DNA from: CAYPAV01 sp964408805
GTDB taxonomy: Bacteria; Pseudomonadota; Alphaproteobacteria; UBA8366
Direction of reading: 5' to 3'
Assembly (NCBI GenBank): GCA_964408805.1
Contig: CAYPAV010000004.1
Location: forward strand, 62,001 to 126,000
DNA length: 64,000 bases
Each line of letters opens with the position of its first letter. Position 1 is the stretch's first letter. Below are positions 33,016 to 42,349 of the stretch, in pieces. The position numbers and the translations under genes were made by a program. A model generated the notes under the pieces. It worked only from the letters and a program-made list of their open reading frames with translations. It was not told where the DNA came from and did not search any database.

Positions 33016-34087
33016 CCTGCTCGCTCCGCTCGCCGAAGAGTTCATCGTCTTCAACCTTTTCCGCTATCTCACCTTCCGGACCGGCGGCGCCATCATGACC
33101 GCCGTCGTAATTAGCTTTCTCTTTGGGCCGCTCATCATCAATTGGCTGAAATCGGCACAGAACGGCGGTGCGCCAGTGCGCGAGGACGTGCCCGAAGGAC
33201 ACCTGAAAAAGGCGGGAACGCCGACCATGGGCGGGTTTCTGATCCTGTTCGCGATCGCCTCCAGCACTCTGCTCTGGGCCGATCTCAGGAACGGCTATGT
33301 TTGGGTCGTCCTGCTAGTGACCATCGGCTTCGGCGGGGTCGGGTTCGCCGACGATTACATCAAGCTTTCCCGCGAATCGAAGGGGCTGTCGGGCAAGGTC
33401 AAGCTGCTGCTCGAGGTCGCGATCGCGCTGGTCGCCGCCTACTGGGTGATCGAGCTGACGCGCGATCCCTTGGCCACCAGCCTGGCGCTGCCCTTCCTCA
33501 AGAATGCACTGGTCAACCTCGGCTGGATCTTCATTCCCTTCGCCATCTTCGTCATGGTCGGAGCGTCGAACGCGGTCAATCTGACCGACGGTCTCGACGG
33601 CTTGGCGATCGTACCGGTGATGATCGCCGCCGCCTGTTTCGGTTTCATCGCCTATCTGGTCGGCAATGCGATCTATTCGGGCTATCTGCAGATCCACTAT
33701 GTGCCGGGGGTCGGCGAATTGGCAGTCTTCTGCGGGGCGCTGGTCGGCGCCAGCCTCGGCTTCCTCTGGTACAACGCGCCGCCGGCCATGGTCTTCATGG
33801 GCGACACCGGCTCGCTCTCGGTCGGCGGAGCGCTCGGCGCCATCAGCGTCGTCACCAAGCATGAACTCGTGCTCGCCATCATCGGCGGACTGTTCGTTCT
33901 GGAGACGGTCTCGGTCATCGTCCAAGTCGCCTCCTTCAAGCTCACCGGCAAGCGGGTTTTCGCGATGGCGCCGCTGCATCATCACTTCGAGAAGAAGGGC
34001 TGGGCCGAGCCCACCATCGTTATCCGGTTCTGGATCATCGCGTCGATTCTCGCCCTCGTCGGCATGTCGACCCTGAAGCTGAGGTAG
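33005..34087 (+). CDS. mraY: Phospho-N-acetylmuramoyl-pentapeptide transferase
   Basis: A 360-residue, ten-span inner-membrane enzyme that makes lipid I from UDP-MurNAc-pentapeptide and undecaprenyl phosphate. Signatures: KAGTPTMGG, GFADDYIKLSR (the Asp-Asp pair), NAVNLTDGLDGLA, MVFMGDTGSLSVGG and the histidine motif MAPLHHHFEKKGW. Full normal length. It starts within the end of murE, and murD follows by seven bases. Confidence 0.96.
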   Translation: MLYNLLAPLAEEFIVFNLFRYLTFRTGGAIMTAVVISFLFGPLIINWLKSAQNGGAPVREDVPEGHLKKAGTPTMGGFLILFAIASSTLLWADLRNGYVWVVLLVTIGFGGVGFADDYIKLSRESKGLSGKVKLLLEVAIALVAAYWVIELTRDPLATSLALPFLKNALVNLGWIFIPFAIFVMVGASNAVNLTDGLDGLAIVPVMIAAACFGFIAYLVGNAIYSGYLQIHYVPGVGELAVFCGALVGASLGFLWYNAPPAMVFMGDTGSLSVGGALGAISVVTKHELVLAIIGGLFVLETVSVIVQVASFKLTGKRVFAMAPLHHHFEKKGWAEPTIVIRFWIIASILALVGMSTLKLR

Positions 34088-34094
34088 GGCGGCC

Positions 34095-35495
34095 GTGATC
34101 GATCTCGCCATCTTCAAGGACCAGACCGTCGCGGTCATGGGGCTCGGACGATCGGGCCTGGTGGCGGCCCGGGCGCTCGTGGTGGGCGGCGCCCGGGTGG
34201 CGGCCTGGGACGACGATCCGGCGCGCCGCGAGGCGGCGGCGGATTTGCCGCTTGCCGATCTGGCGGCGGCCGATTGGTCTGCGATCGACACCCTGGTCCT
34301 CAGCCCGGGCATTCCCCACACCTGGCCCGAGCCGCACCCGGCCGCGGCGGCGGCCCGCGCCGCCGCCGTCGAGATCGTGGGAGATATCGAATTGCTGGTC
34401 CGCGCCTGCCCCGAGGCGCGCTTTATCGGCGTTACCGGGACCAACGGGAAGTCGACCACGACAGCCCTGATCGGTCATCTGCTGCGCGCCGCCGGCCGCC
34501 GGATCGAAGTTGGCGGAAACCTCGGTACGCCGGCACTCGCCCTGGCACCGCTTGGTGCCGCCGGGGCCTACGTGTTGGAGATGTCGTCCTATCAGTTGGA
34601 GATTACGCCGTCGGCAAGGTTCGACGTTGCGGTGCTGCTCAATCTCAGCCCCGACCATCTGGACCGGCATGGCGGCATGACAGGCTATGTCGCCGCGAAG
34701 CGGCGCATCTTTGATTCGGGTCCGACCGATCAAACCGCCATTGTCGGGGTCGACGATCCCCAATCCGCCGAGATTTTCGACGACCTCCTCGCCGGAGCCG
34801 GCCGCCGCGTGGTGCCGATCTCCGCCGAGATCCGCGTCGAGGGCGGCGTCTATGCCGCGGATGGCCGGTTGCATGATACTCTTGACCGCGTAGACCGGCC
34901 TGTTGTGACGCTGTCCGGAATTCAGACCCTGCCCGGAAGCCACAACGCGCAAAACGCCGCCGCCGCCTATGCGGCGGTGCGGGCGATGGGGATCGGCGCG
35001 GAGGCGATCGGCGATGCCATGCCGAGCTATCCCGGTTTGCCGCATCGTCAGCAATTGGCGGCGATCGTCGACGGCGTCCGCTACGTCAACGATAGCAAGG
35101 CGACCAATCCGGAAGCCGCGGCCCGGGCGCTGGCCTGCTACGACGCAATCTACTGGATCGCTGGGGGACGGGCCAAGGAGGGGGGCCTGGCGGCAATCGA
35201 GTCCTATCTCACCCATATCCGGTGCGCCTTTCTGATCGGCGAAGCGGCGGAGCAAATGGCCGAGGCGCTCGAAGGCCGGGTCGAAACCGAGTTCTGCGGC
35301 GACTTGGCGACGGCAGTTGGCCGCGCCCGCGAGGTCGCGGCTGATGTGGAAGGCGCGGTGGTTCTGCTATCGCCCGCTTGCGCTTCCTTCGATCAGTTTC
35401 CGAATTTCGAGGCGCGCGGCGATCGATTCCGCGATCTCGCCGCGGCGTTGCCGGGTGTTCACGACGATGTCGGACAGGGCGGGAGGGCTGCCTGA
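34095..35495 (+). CDS. murD: UDP-N-acetylmuramoyl-L-alanine:D-glutamate ligase
   Basis: A cytoplasmic Mur ligase of 466 residues that adds D-glutamate. Seen are the N-terminal Rossmann loop VMGLGRSGLVAA, LSPGIPHTWPE, the ATP loop VTGTNGKSTTTALI, EMSSYQLEI, NLSPDHLDRH and the C-terminal YVNDSKATNPEAA. A GTG start is used, seven bases after mraY. Length and motif order are normal; ftsW follows by three bases. Confidence 0.95.
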   Translation: MIDLAIFKDQTVAVMGLGRSGLVAARALVVGGARVAAWDDDPARREAAADLPLADLAAADWSAIDTLVLSPGIPHTWPEPHPAAAAARAAAVEIVGDIELLVRACPEARFIGVTGTNGKSTTTALIGHLLRAAGRRIEVGGNLGTPALALAPLGAAGAYVLEMSSYQLEITPSARFDVAVLLNLSPDHLDRHGGMTGYVAAKRRIFDSGPTDQTAIVGVDDPQSAEIFDDLLAGAGRRVVPISAEIRVEGGVYAADGRLHDTLDRVDRPVVTLSGIQTLPGSHNAQNAAAAYAAVRAMGIGAEAIGDAMPSYPGLPHRQQLAAIVDGVRYVNDSKATNPEAAARALACYDAIYWIAGGRAKEGGLAAIESYLTHIRCAFLIGEAAEQMAEALEGRVETEFCGDLATAVGRAREVAADVEGAVVLLSPACASFDQFPNFEARGDRFRDLAAALPGVHDDVGQGGRAA

Positions 35496-35498
35496 GCC

Positions 35499-36614
35499 AT
35501 GTCAATCGCCCGCACCGATAACTCTGTCCTCGGCCGCTGGTGGCGGACGGTCGATCGCTGGACCTTCCTGACCATTCTGGCGCTGGCGGCGATCGGCGTG
35601 GTGCTGACCATGTCCGCCAGCCCGCCGGTCGCCGAACGCATCGGCCTAGATCCGCTGCATTTCGTGCGCCGGCACATCATGTATCTGCCGGCAGCGCTCT
35701 TCCTGCTGATCGGCGTCTCGCTGCTGTCGCCGGTAAATGCCCGACGTCTCGCGGTCGCGGCGTTCGTTGTCGCGGTGCTGTTGTTGGGGGTGACGCTTCT
35801 CGTCGGCGGCGAGATCAAGGGCGCGCGGCGGTGGATTTCGTTCGGCGGCTTTTCGCTGCAACCGTCGGAGTTCGTCAAACCCGCCTTCGCGGTGGTCGCC
35901 GCCTGGATGTTCTCGGCGCGCCGGCTCGGAGAGGAAATTCCGGGAAACTTCATCGCCTTCATGCTGTGCGCGCTGGTCGTCGGCCTCCTTCTCCTGCAGC
36001 CGGATGTCGGCCAGGCGCTGATCGTACTTTCGGTCTGGTTCGCACAGTGGTTCCTGGCCGGCCTGCCGACGATCTGGGTCGCCTTCGCCTTCGGCGCTGC
36101 CCTCGTCGGAATGATCGCCGCCTATTTTATCTTTCCCCACGTGGAGAGCCGCATCGACCGTTTCTTCGATCCCGCATCGGGCGACAGCTATCAGGTCGAC
36201 AAGTCGATGGAAGCCTTCATGAACGGCGGCCTCTGGGGCCGGGGGCCGGGCGAGGGCCTGGCCAAGGAACACCTGCCGGACGCCCATGCCGATTTCATCC
36301 TGGCGGTCGCGGGCGAGGAATTCGGGCTCGTCCTATGTCTTCTGATCGTTGTCCTGTTTGCCTTCGTCGTTTGGCGCGGCATCGGCAACGTGATGCGGAA
36401 CGGCGACCTGTTCGTGGTCTTGGCGGCGACCGGCCTGCTGGTGCAGTTGTCGTTGCAGGCCCTGATCAATATGGGCTCGACCACCAGCCTGATGCCGACC
36501 AAGGGAATGACGTTGCCGTTTATCTCCTATGGCGGCTCGTCGCTCCTGGCGATCTCCTTCGCCATGGGATTGTTGCTGGCGCTGACCCGCCGGCGGCCGG
36601 GAGGTGCCGGATGA
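35499..36614 (+). CDS. ftsW: Peptidoglycan glycosyltransferase FtsW
   Basis: The protein is a 371-residue SEDS-family membrane protein with about ten spans that polymerises septal glycan strands with FtsI. The landmarks are INGARRWI-type GARRWISFGGFSLQPSE, LLQPDVGQALIV with the catalytic Asp region, the extracellular LPDAHADFILAVAGEEFG and GMTLPFISYGGSSL. Normal length. The stop overlaps the murG start by four bases. Confidence 0.95.
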   Translation: MSIARTDNSVLGRWWRTVDRWTFLTILALAAIGVVLTMSASPPVAERIGLDPLHFVRRHIMYLPAALFLLIGVSLLSPVNARRLAVAAFVVAVLLLGVTLLVGGEIKGARRWISFGGFSLQPSEFVKPAFAVVAAWMFSARRLGEEIPGNFIAFMLCALVVGLLLLQPDVGQALIVLSVWFAQWFLAGLPTIWVAFAFGAALVGMIAAYFIFPHVESRIDRFFDPASGDSYQVDKSMEAFMNGGLWGRGPGEGLAKEHLPDAHADFILAVAGEEFGLVLCLLIVVLFAFVVWRGIGNVMRNGDLFVVLAATGLLVQLSLQALINMGSTTSLMPTKGMTLPFISYGGSSLLAISFAMGLLLALTRRRPGGAG

Positions 36615-37765
36615 ACGAGCACCGCCGTCCGATTCTGCTCGCCGCCGGGGGCACCGGCGGTCATGTCTTTCCGGCTCAGGCGCTGGCGGCCGAGTTGCGG
36701 GTCCGGGGATATCCCTTGGCACTCGCCGCGGACCGGCGGGGCGAGGCCTTCGGCGGCGCTCTTGGCGAGCTCGAGATTCATCGGGTGGATGCCGCCGGAA
36801 TTTCGGGCCGGGGGCCTGTCGCGAAATTGGGTGCGCTGGCCCATCTGGGGCGGGGATATCTACAGGCACGTCGCCTATTGCGCCGCCTCGACCCGCCTGT
36901 CGTGGTGGGATTCGGTAGCTATCCCTCGGCGCCCACGGTCCTGGCCGCTCAGCATCAGGGCCGCAAGACCGTGATCCACGAGCAGAACGCGGTCCTCGGT
37001 CGCGCCAATCGGCTGCTTGCCCGGCGGGCCACCCGGATCGCCACCGCCTTCCGCGCGGCCGCGGGTCTCCGCGCCGTCGATCGCGACCGCGCGATTTGGA
37101 CCGGCAATCCGGTCCGTGCCGGGATCGTCGAACTTCGGAACACGCCCTACCGGCAGCCCGGTCCGGCGGATCCGCTTCATATCCTCGTTTTCGGCGGCAG
37201 CCAGGGCGCGGCCGTCTTCGCGGAGGTGGTACCGGCTGCTCTGGCGGAGCTCGCGCGGGATCTTCGCCGCCGCGTCCGAGTGGTCCAGCAATGTCGTGCC
37301 GACGAAATTCACGCGGTCGAGGAGACTTACCGGGAAGCCGGAATCGAAGCCGTGGTGGCGCCGTTCCTCGACGATATTCCCGAGCGTCTCGCGGAGGCGA
37401 CCCTGGTGATATGCCGCGCCGGCGCGTCCACCATCGCCGAACTGGCGGCGGCCGGCCGGCCGGCCATCATGGTGCCCTTCCCCCATGCAACCGACGACCA
37501 TCAGACCGCCAACGCGGAGGGGCTGTCGGATGCCGGCGGCGGGTGGATCATCCAACAGACGGCTCTGACCGCGGCGCATTTGACCGAGCGCGTGGCGGCA
37601 CTTCTCGCACCGGGGCCGAGCCTGGCGACGGCGGCGGGCTGCGCCGAACACCTCGGCAAACCGGAGGCCGCGGCCCTTCTCGCCGATCTGATCGTCGATG
37701 TGATCGATGGTAACGGGGACAGCGTTGGGGTCGATACCGTTGGTAAGCGGGAGGCCGCCGCATGA
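36611..37765 (+). CDS. murG: UDP-N-acetylglucosamine:lipid I GlcNAc transferase
   Basis: A GT28 enzyme of 384 residues, peripheral on the cytoplasmic face, that makes lipid II. N-terminal loop AAGGTGGHVFPAQALA, FGSYPSAPTVLAA, HEQNAVLGRANRLLA, the linker FGGSQGAAVF, and the donor-binding CRAGASTIAEL and PFPHATDDHQTANA. About twenty extra residues at the C-terminus (GNGDSVGVDTVGKREAAA) exceed the usual length. It overlaps ftsW and murC by four bases each. Confidence 0.95.
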   Translation: MNEHRRPILLAAGGTGGHVFPAQALAAELRVRGYPLALAADRRGEAFGGALGELEIHRVDAAGISGRGPVAKLGALAHLGRGYLQARRLLRRLDPPVVVGFGSYPSAPTVLAAQHQGRKTVIHEQNAVLGRANRLLARRATRIATAFRAAAGLRAVDRDRAIWTGNPVRAGIVELRNTPYRQPGPADPLHILVFGGSQGAAVFAEVVPAALAELARDLRRRVRVVQQCRADEIHAVEETYREAGIEAVVAPFLDDIPERLAEATLVICRAGASTIAELAAAGRPAIMVPFPHATDDHQTANAEGLSDAGGGWIIQQTALTAAHLTERVAALLAPGPSLATAAGCAEHLGKPEAAALLADLIVDVIDGNGDSVGVDTVGKREAAA

Positions 37766-39186
37766 AATCGATGCCTTTGACCATCGGAACCATTCATTTC
37801 GTCGGCATCGGCGGGATCGGCATGTCGGGGATCGCCGAGGTGATGCATAACCTCGGCTATAAGGTGCAGGGCAGCGACATCGCGGCCGGCGCCAACGTCG
37901 AGCGCTTGCGGGAACTGGGTCTTTCCGTCGCGATCGGCCACGACGAGGGCAATGTCGCGGCGGCCGATGTCGTGGTGATTTCCTCGGCGGTGAAGGAAGA
38001 CAATCCCGAAGTTGCTGCGGCGCGCGCCAATCTGATCCCGGTCGTCCGCCGGGCCGAGATGCTGGCGGAGTTGATGCGCCTCAAATGGTCGGTTGCGGTC
38101 GGCGGCACCCATGGCAAGACGACGACAACCTCGATGATCGCGGCGATCCTCGATACCGCCGGATACGATCCGACCGTGATCAATGGCGGCATTATCAACG
38201 CATACGGCACCAATGCCCGGCTCGGCGAGGGCGAATGGATGGTCGTCGAGGCGGACGAGTCCGACGGCACCTTCGTCAAACTGCCGGCCACCATTGCCGT
38301 CGTCACCAATATCGACCCGGAACATCTCGATTTCTACGGTAGCTTCGATGCCGAGAAAGTGGCCTTCCAGACCTTCATCGAGAATATTCCCTTTTACGGC
38401 TGCGCCGCCCTTTGCATCGATCATCCGGAAGTGCAGGCGATGATCGGTCAAATCACGGACCGCCGGATCATCACTTACGGTTTCAGCCCGCAGGCCGAGA
38501 TCAAGGGTGAGAACCTTCGCGACGGGCCCGGCGGCATGGTGTTCGACGTGGTCCAGACAACGCGCGGCCAATCGCCGATCCGGATCAAGGGGCTGCGCCT
38601 GCCGATGTTCGGGCGCCACAACGTCGAGAATGCGCTTGCCGGTGTCGCGGTGGCGCTGGAGATGGATATCCCGGTCGATACCATCCGTGCCGCGTTGGCC
38701 GGATTCGCCGGTGTCAAACGCCGCTTCACAAAGACCGGCGAGACCGGCGGCATCACCGTGATCGATGATTACGGCCATCATCCGGTGGAAATCCAGGCGG
38801 TGCTCGAAGCCGCCCGCGGAGCGACAAGGGGCCGGGTAATCGCCGTCGTCCAGCCGCACCGCTACAGCCGGCTGATGAGCCTCTTCGAGGAGTTCTGTAC
38901 CTGTTTCAACGACGCCGACACGGTGATCGTGGCCGACGTCCACGCGGCCGGCGAAGCGCCGATCGAGGGTGTCGATCGGGATGCCCTGATCGGCGGGCTT
39001 CTGACCCACGGTCACCGCGACGTGCGGCCGCTCCACGATCCCGCCGAGCTGGCCCTGCTGGTGAAGGCGACGGCGGCGGCGGGAGACCTGGTCGTCTGCC
39101 TCGGCGCCGGCACCATTACCAATTGGGCGAACGCGCTGCCGGGTGAGTTGGCGGCGCTCGCCGGCGGCCGGGCGGAGGCGGGGTGA
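37762..39186 (+). CDS. murC: UDP-N-acetylmuramate:L-alanine ligase
   Basis: The Mur ligase (474 residues) that adds the first L-alanine. IHFVGIGGIGMSGIAEVM is the UDP-binding loop, AVGGTHGKTTTTSM the ATP loop, and VEADESDGTFVKL, TNIDPEHLDFYG and DDYGHHPVEI complete the family pattern. Full length and not fused to ddl. Its last bases overlap the murB start. Confidence 0.95.
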   Translation: MKSMPLTIGTIHFVGIGGIGMSGIAEVMHNLGYKVQGSDIAAGANVERLRELGLSVAIGHDEGNVAAADVVVISSAVKEDNPEVAAARANLIPVVRRAEMLAELMRLKWSVAVGGTHGKTTTTSMIAAILDTAGYDPTVINGGIINAYGTNARLGEGEWMVVEADESDGTFVKLPATIAVVTNIDPEHLDFYGSFDAEKVAFQTFIENIPFYGCAALCIDHPEVQAMIGQITDRRIITYGFSPQAEIKGENLRDGPGGMVFDVVQTTRGQSPIRIKGLRLPMFGRHNVENALAGVAVALEMDIPVDTIRAALAGFAGVKRRFTKTGETGGITVIDDYGHHPVEIQAVLEAARGATRGRVIAVVQPHRYSRLMSLFEEFCTCFNDADTVIVADVHAAGEAPIEGVDRDALIGGLLTHGHRDVRPLHDPAELALLVKATAAAGDLVVCLGAGTITNWANALPGELAALAGGRAEAG

Positions 39187-40118
39187 TGGTCATGGCCGCC
39201 GCGAGAATTCCCGAGACCATGATGGACCGCCTGCCCCCGGTTCGCGGTCGATACGAGGCCGGGGCCGATCTTGCCGGTCGCAACTGGTTCCGCGTCGGCG
39301 GTCCGGCGGAGGTTCTGTTCGAGCCCAGGGATGCGGAAGACTTGGGAGATTTCCTGTCGGATTGTCCGTCCGACATACCCCTGACAGTCATCGGTTTCGG
39401 GTCGAATCTACTGGTTCGCGATGGCGGTGTGCCCGGTGTCGTTCTGCATCTCGGCGAGAACTTCGCGGGCATCGACTTCGAGGCGGATGGCGTCCGCGTC
39501 GGCGCCGCGGCACTTGATGTGAACGTCGCGCGCGCCGCCCAGCGCCAAGCGCTCGAGGGATTGGAATTCCTCTCCGGCATCCCGGGCACGATCGGCGGCG
39601 CTCTGCGAATGAATGCAGGCGCCTATGGCGGTGAAATGGCCGATATCGTGATCGAGGTGACGGCGCTTGACCGAGAAGGGCGGTTCCACCGCGTCGCCGG
39701 CGCGGAGATGGGATTCGGGTATCGCCACACGGCGGCGGCCACCGACTGGATCTTCATCGAAGCCCGACTTCGGGCCCGGTCCGGTGCGGCGGCCCGGATC
39801 GAGGCGCGGATGTCCGAGATCGCCGCCCAACGAACCGAAAGTCAGCCGCGCACCCGAACAGGCGGCTCGACCTTCGCCAACCCGCCGGGCCACAAGGCCT
39901 GGGAGCTGATCGATCGCGCCGGTTGCCGCGGTCTGCGGCGGGGCGGCGCGATGGTCTCGCAGCAACACTGCAATTTCCTGATCAATACCGGGACCGCCAC
40001 GGCGACGGATTTGGAAGCCTTGGGCGAGATTGTCCGCGACAAGGTCCGAGCGACAACGGGGATCGAACTCGATTGGGAGATTCGCCGCATCGGCATTAAC
40101 GCGGGGGAGGACGGATGA
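39186..40118 (+). CDS. murB: UDP-N-acetylenolpyruvoylglucosamine reductase
   Basis: A type I FAD enzyme (310 residues) that reduces enolpyruvyl to lactyl in UDP-MurNAc synthesis. NWFRVGGPAEVLFEP, VIGFGSNLLVRDGG, GIPGTIGGALRMNAGAYG, RTGGSTFANPPG (catalytic Ser) and HCNFLINTGTATA are all present. ATG at 39186 has GGAGG eight bases upstream; the GTG just before it is an alternative. The gene runs straight into ftsQ with a four-base overlap, leaving no room for ddl, which commonly lies here. Confidence 0.95.
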   Translation: MVMAAARIPETMMDRLPPVRGRYEAGADLAGRNWFRVGGPAEVLFEPRDAEDLGDFLSDCPSDIPLTVIGFGSNLLVRDGGVPGVVLHLGENFAGIDFEADGVRVGAAALDVNVARAAQRQALEGLEFLSGIPGTIGGALRMNAGAYGGEMADIVIEVTALDREGRFHRVAGAEMGFGYRHTAAATDWIFIEARLRARSGAAARIEARMSEIAAQRTESQPRTRTGGSTFANPPGHKAWELIDRAGCRGLRRGGAMVSQQHCNFLINTGTATATDLEALGEIVRDKVRATTGIELDWEIRRIGINAGEDG

Positions 40119-40969
40119 CGAAAAAAGCGTCGAAATCCGCTAAAGCCGCGAAACGAGCACCGGCGCGCCGCCGGGTCAGGCCGAGCTGGTTGCGGCCGGC
40201 CTTGATCTTTGGCACGACGACCTTGTCGATCGCCGGTCTCGCGGGCGGTGCCTGGTGGCTTTGGTCGTCCGGCATCAAGGATCGCTCGCTGACCTATCTG
40301 GCGACCGAGTATCGCGACGCCAATGTCGCGGCGGGGCTGGTGGTCGGTGAAGTTCTCGTTTCGGGTCGGCGCGAAACCGATCGTGGCCGGCTTCTCCGTG
40401 CGATCGACGTCAAACGGGGCGACCTCATTCTTGCCTTCGATCCGGCGGCGGCGCGGCGGCGTATCGAAGCGCTCGGCTGGGTCAAGAGGGCTCGGGTCGA
40501 ACGCCGGCTGCCCGACATGATCGAGGTCGCGCTGGAGGAACGCCGCCCGATCGTGATCTGGCAGCACAAGGGGCGCTTTCAACTGGTCGACGACGAGGGC
40601 GCGGTGATCGGTGCCAGCGGCGTCGAACGGTTTCCCGACCTCAAGCTTGTCGTCGGCAAGGATGCGCCGAGGCACGCCCGTGCTTTCCTGGAGATGCTGG
40701 CGCGCCAGCCGACCTTGATGGATCGCGTAAAGGCGGCGATCTGGACCGGCGGGCGGCGGTGGAACCTTCGCTTCCGGAACGGCATCGAGATTCGCCTGCC
40801 CGAGAAGGATCCGGCGTCCGCCTGGGACCGACTTGCGCGGTACGAACGGGAGCATGGTCTGACGCGCCGCGATATCAGCGCCATCGATCTTCGCAGCCCC
40901 GACCGGGTGGTGGTGCGGGTCAACGAACGGCCGGCTGCCGAAAACGACAACGGCAGCGGGCGAACGTAA
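40115..40969 (+). CDS. ftsQ: Cell division protein FtsQ
   Basis: A 284-residue bitopic divisome protein: a very basic cytoplasmic tail (KKASKSAKAAKRAPARRR), a membrane span at about 31-50, a POTRA domain beginning near 75 (VGEVLVSGRRETDRGRLLRA) and the FtsQ beta domain with PDMIEVALEERRPIVIWQ. It scaffolds FtsL/FtsB at the septum. The gene overlaps murB, and ftsA follows after 42 bases. Confidence 0.92.
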   Translation: MTKKASKSAKAAKRAPARRRVRPSWLRPALIFGTTTLSIAGLAGGAWWLWSSGIKDRSLTYLATEYRDANVAAGLVVGEVLVSGRRETDRGRLLRAIDVKRGDLILAFDPAAARRRIEALGWVKRARVERRLPDMIEVALEERRPIVIWQHKGRFQLVDDEGAVIGASGVERFPDLKLVVGKDAPRHARAFLEMLARQPTLMDRVKAAIWTGGRRWNLRFRNGIEIRLPEKDPASAWDRLARYEREHGLTRRDISAIDLRSPDRVVVRVNERPAAENDNGSGRT

Positions 40970-41011
40970 ACGCAATGAGCGAGAGAACGGGGAACGGGAG
41001 GTAACGGCCGG

Positions 41012-42247
41012 GTGGCTCGACAGGCACAGATAGCGGCACTCGACATCGGCACGACGAAGGTATGCTGCTTCGTCGCCGAGGTGGATGGCGAGCGGGTCCG
41101 CGTCACCGGCATTGGCCATCATGTCAGCGAGGGCTTGAAGGCTGGTGCCATCGTCGATATGGGAGCGGCCGAACGATCGGTCACCGCTGCCGTGCACGCG
41201 GCCGAGCTGATGGCTGACACCACGGTCCGCGAGGTGGTGGTCAACGTCTCGGCGGGCGGCCCGACCAGTCACTTCATCGATATCGATACCGAACTCGGCG
41301 TCGCACCCGTCGGCGACCGGGATCTGGCACGCCTTTTCAACGATCAGCGGCTCGCCAGCATCGCCGGGGAACGTCATCTCGTGCACGCCATTCCGGTTGG
41401 CTATACCTTGGATGGGTCCGGCGGTATTCGCGATCCCCGCGGTCTCCACGGCCGTGCGCTCGAGGTTCGCCTCCATGCGGTCACGGCGGCGCCCAACGTT
41501 CTCCAGAATGTCTTCAATTGCGTCGAGCGCTGCGATCTCCGCATTACCGATTTCGCCGTCAATCCCTATGCCGCCGGCCTTGCTTGCGTGGTCGAGGACG
41601 AACTCGACCTTGGGGTCACGGTGATCGACATGGGCGGCGGTACCACGTCGATGGCGATCTTCTTCGAAGGGGCGCTGGTTCATGTGGACAGCATCCCGAT
41701 CGGCGGCGGGCATATCACAAACGATATCGCGCGGGGTCTCTCGACCCCCTCTCAGAACGCCGAGCGGTTGAAGACCCTGCACGGCAATTGCCTGCCCTCG
41801 CCGACCGACGAACGCGAAATGATCACGGCGCCTCGGGTCGGCGAGGAAGACGAGGCGCAAGCGCCGAGCCTGCCCAAATCCTTCCTCGTCAGTATCATCG
41901 CGCCCCGGGTCGAGGAGATCCTGGAGCTGGCGCGAGACCGGCTGGCCGCAAGCGGATTGGACCGCAAGGCCGGGCGGCGGGTGGTTTTGACGGGCGGCGC
42001 CAGCCAACTCCCGGGTGTCCGCGAGTTCGCGGGACAAATTCTCGACAAGCAAGTGCGCATGGGAAGGCCGATCCGGGTGTCCGGATTGGCCGAGGCCACG
42101 TGCGGGCCCGCCTTTTCGGCCTGTGCGGGACTGCTCCTGGTCGCGGTCGACGACCGCGGCGAGGCCTGGCCGCCCCCGACCGTGGATAACGGGAGATCGG
42201 AACGGTTTCTCGGTCGAATCGGAGGATGGTTCCGTGCGAATTTCTAG
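41012..42247 (+). CDS. ftsA: Cell division protein FtsA
   Basis: The protein has 411 residues and is the actin-like membrane tether of FtsZ. ALDIGTTKVCCFVAEV is the phosphate 1 loop, VIDMGGGTTSMAIF phosphate 2, VVLTGGASQLPG the adenosine loop. The C-terminal FLGRIGGWFRANF is the amphipathic membrane-targeting helix. A GTG start with GGGAGG upstream fits. Normal length. Confidence 0.95.
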   Translation: MARQAQIAALDIGTTKVCCFVAEVDGERVRVTGIGHHVSEGLKAGAIVDMGAAERSVTAAVHAAELMADTTVREVVVNVSAGGPTSHFIDIDTELGVAPVGDRDLARLFNDQRLASIAGERHLVHAIPVGYTLDGSGGIRDPRGLHGRALEVRLHAVTAAPNVLQNVFNCVERCDLRITDFAVNPYAAGLACVVEDELDLGVTVIDMGGGTTSMAIFFEGALVHVDSIPIGGGHITNDIARGLSTPSQNAERLKTLHGNCLPSPTDEREMITAPRVGEEDEAQAPSLPKSFLVSIIAPRVEEILELARDRLAASGLDRKAGRRVVLTGGASQLPGVREFAGQILDKQVRMGRPIRVSGLAEATCGPAFSACAGLLLVAVDDRGEAWPPPTVDNGRSERFLGRIGGWFRANF

Positions 42248-42349
42248 AATCCGGATTCGAAACGACCGGTCCCGCCAATTCGGCGCGATCAAAATCCGCC
42301 GGTGGAGACCGGCGACCCCTAGCATTGTAACCAAATTGCGGAGGCTTTA

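Noticed and set aside
31546..34087. MurE-MurF fusion explaining the missing murF
   Set aside because: MurE has ordinary single-ligase length and mraY begins inside its 3' end.
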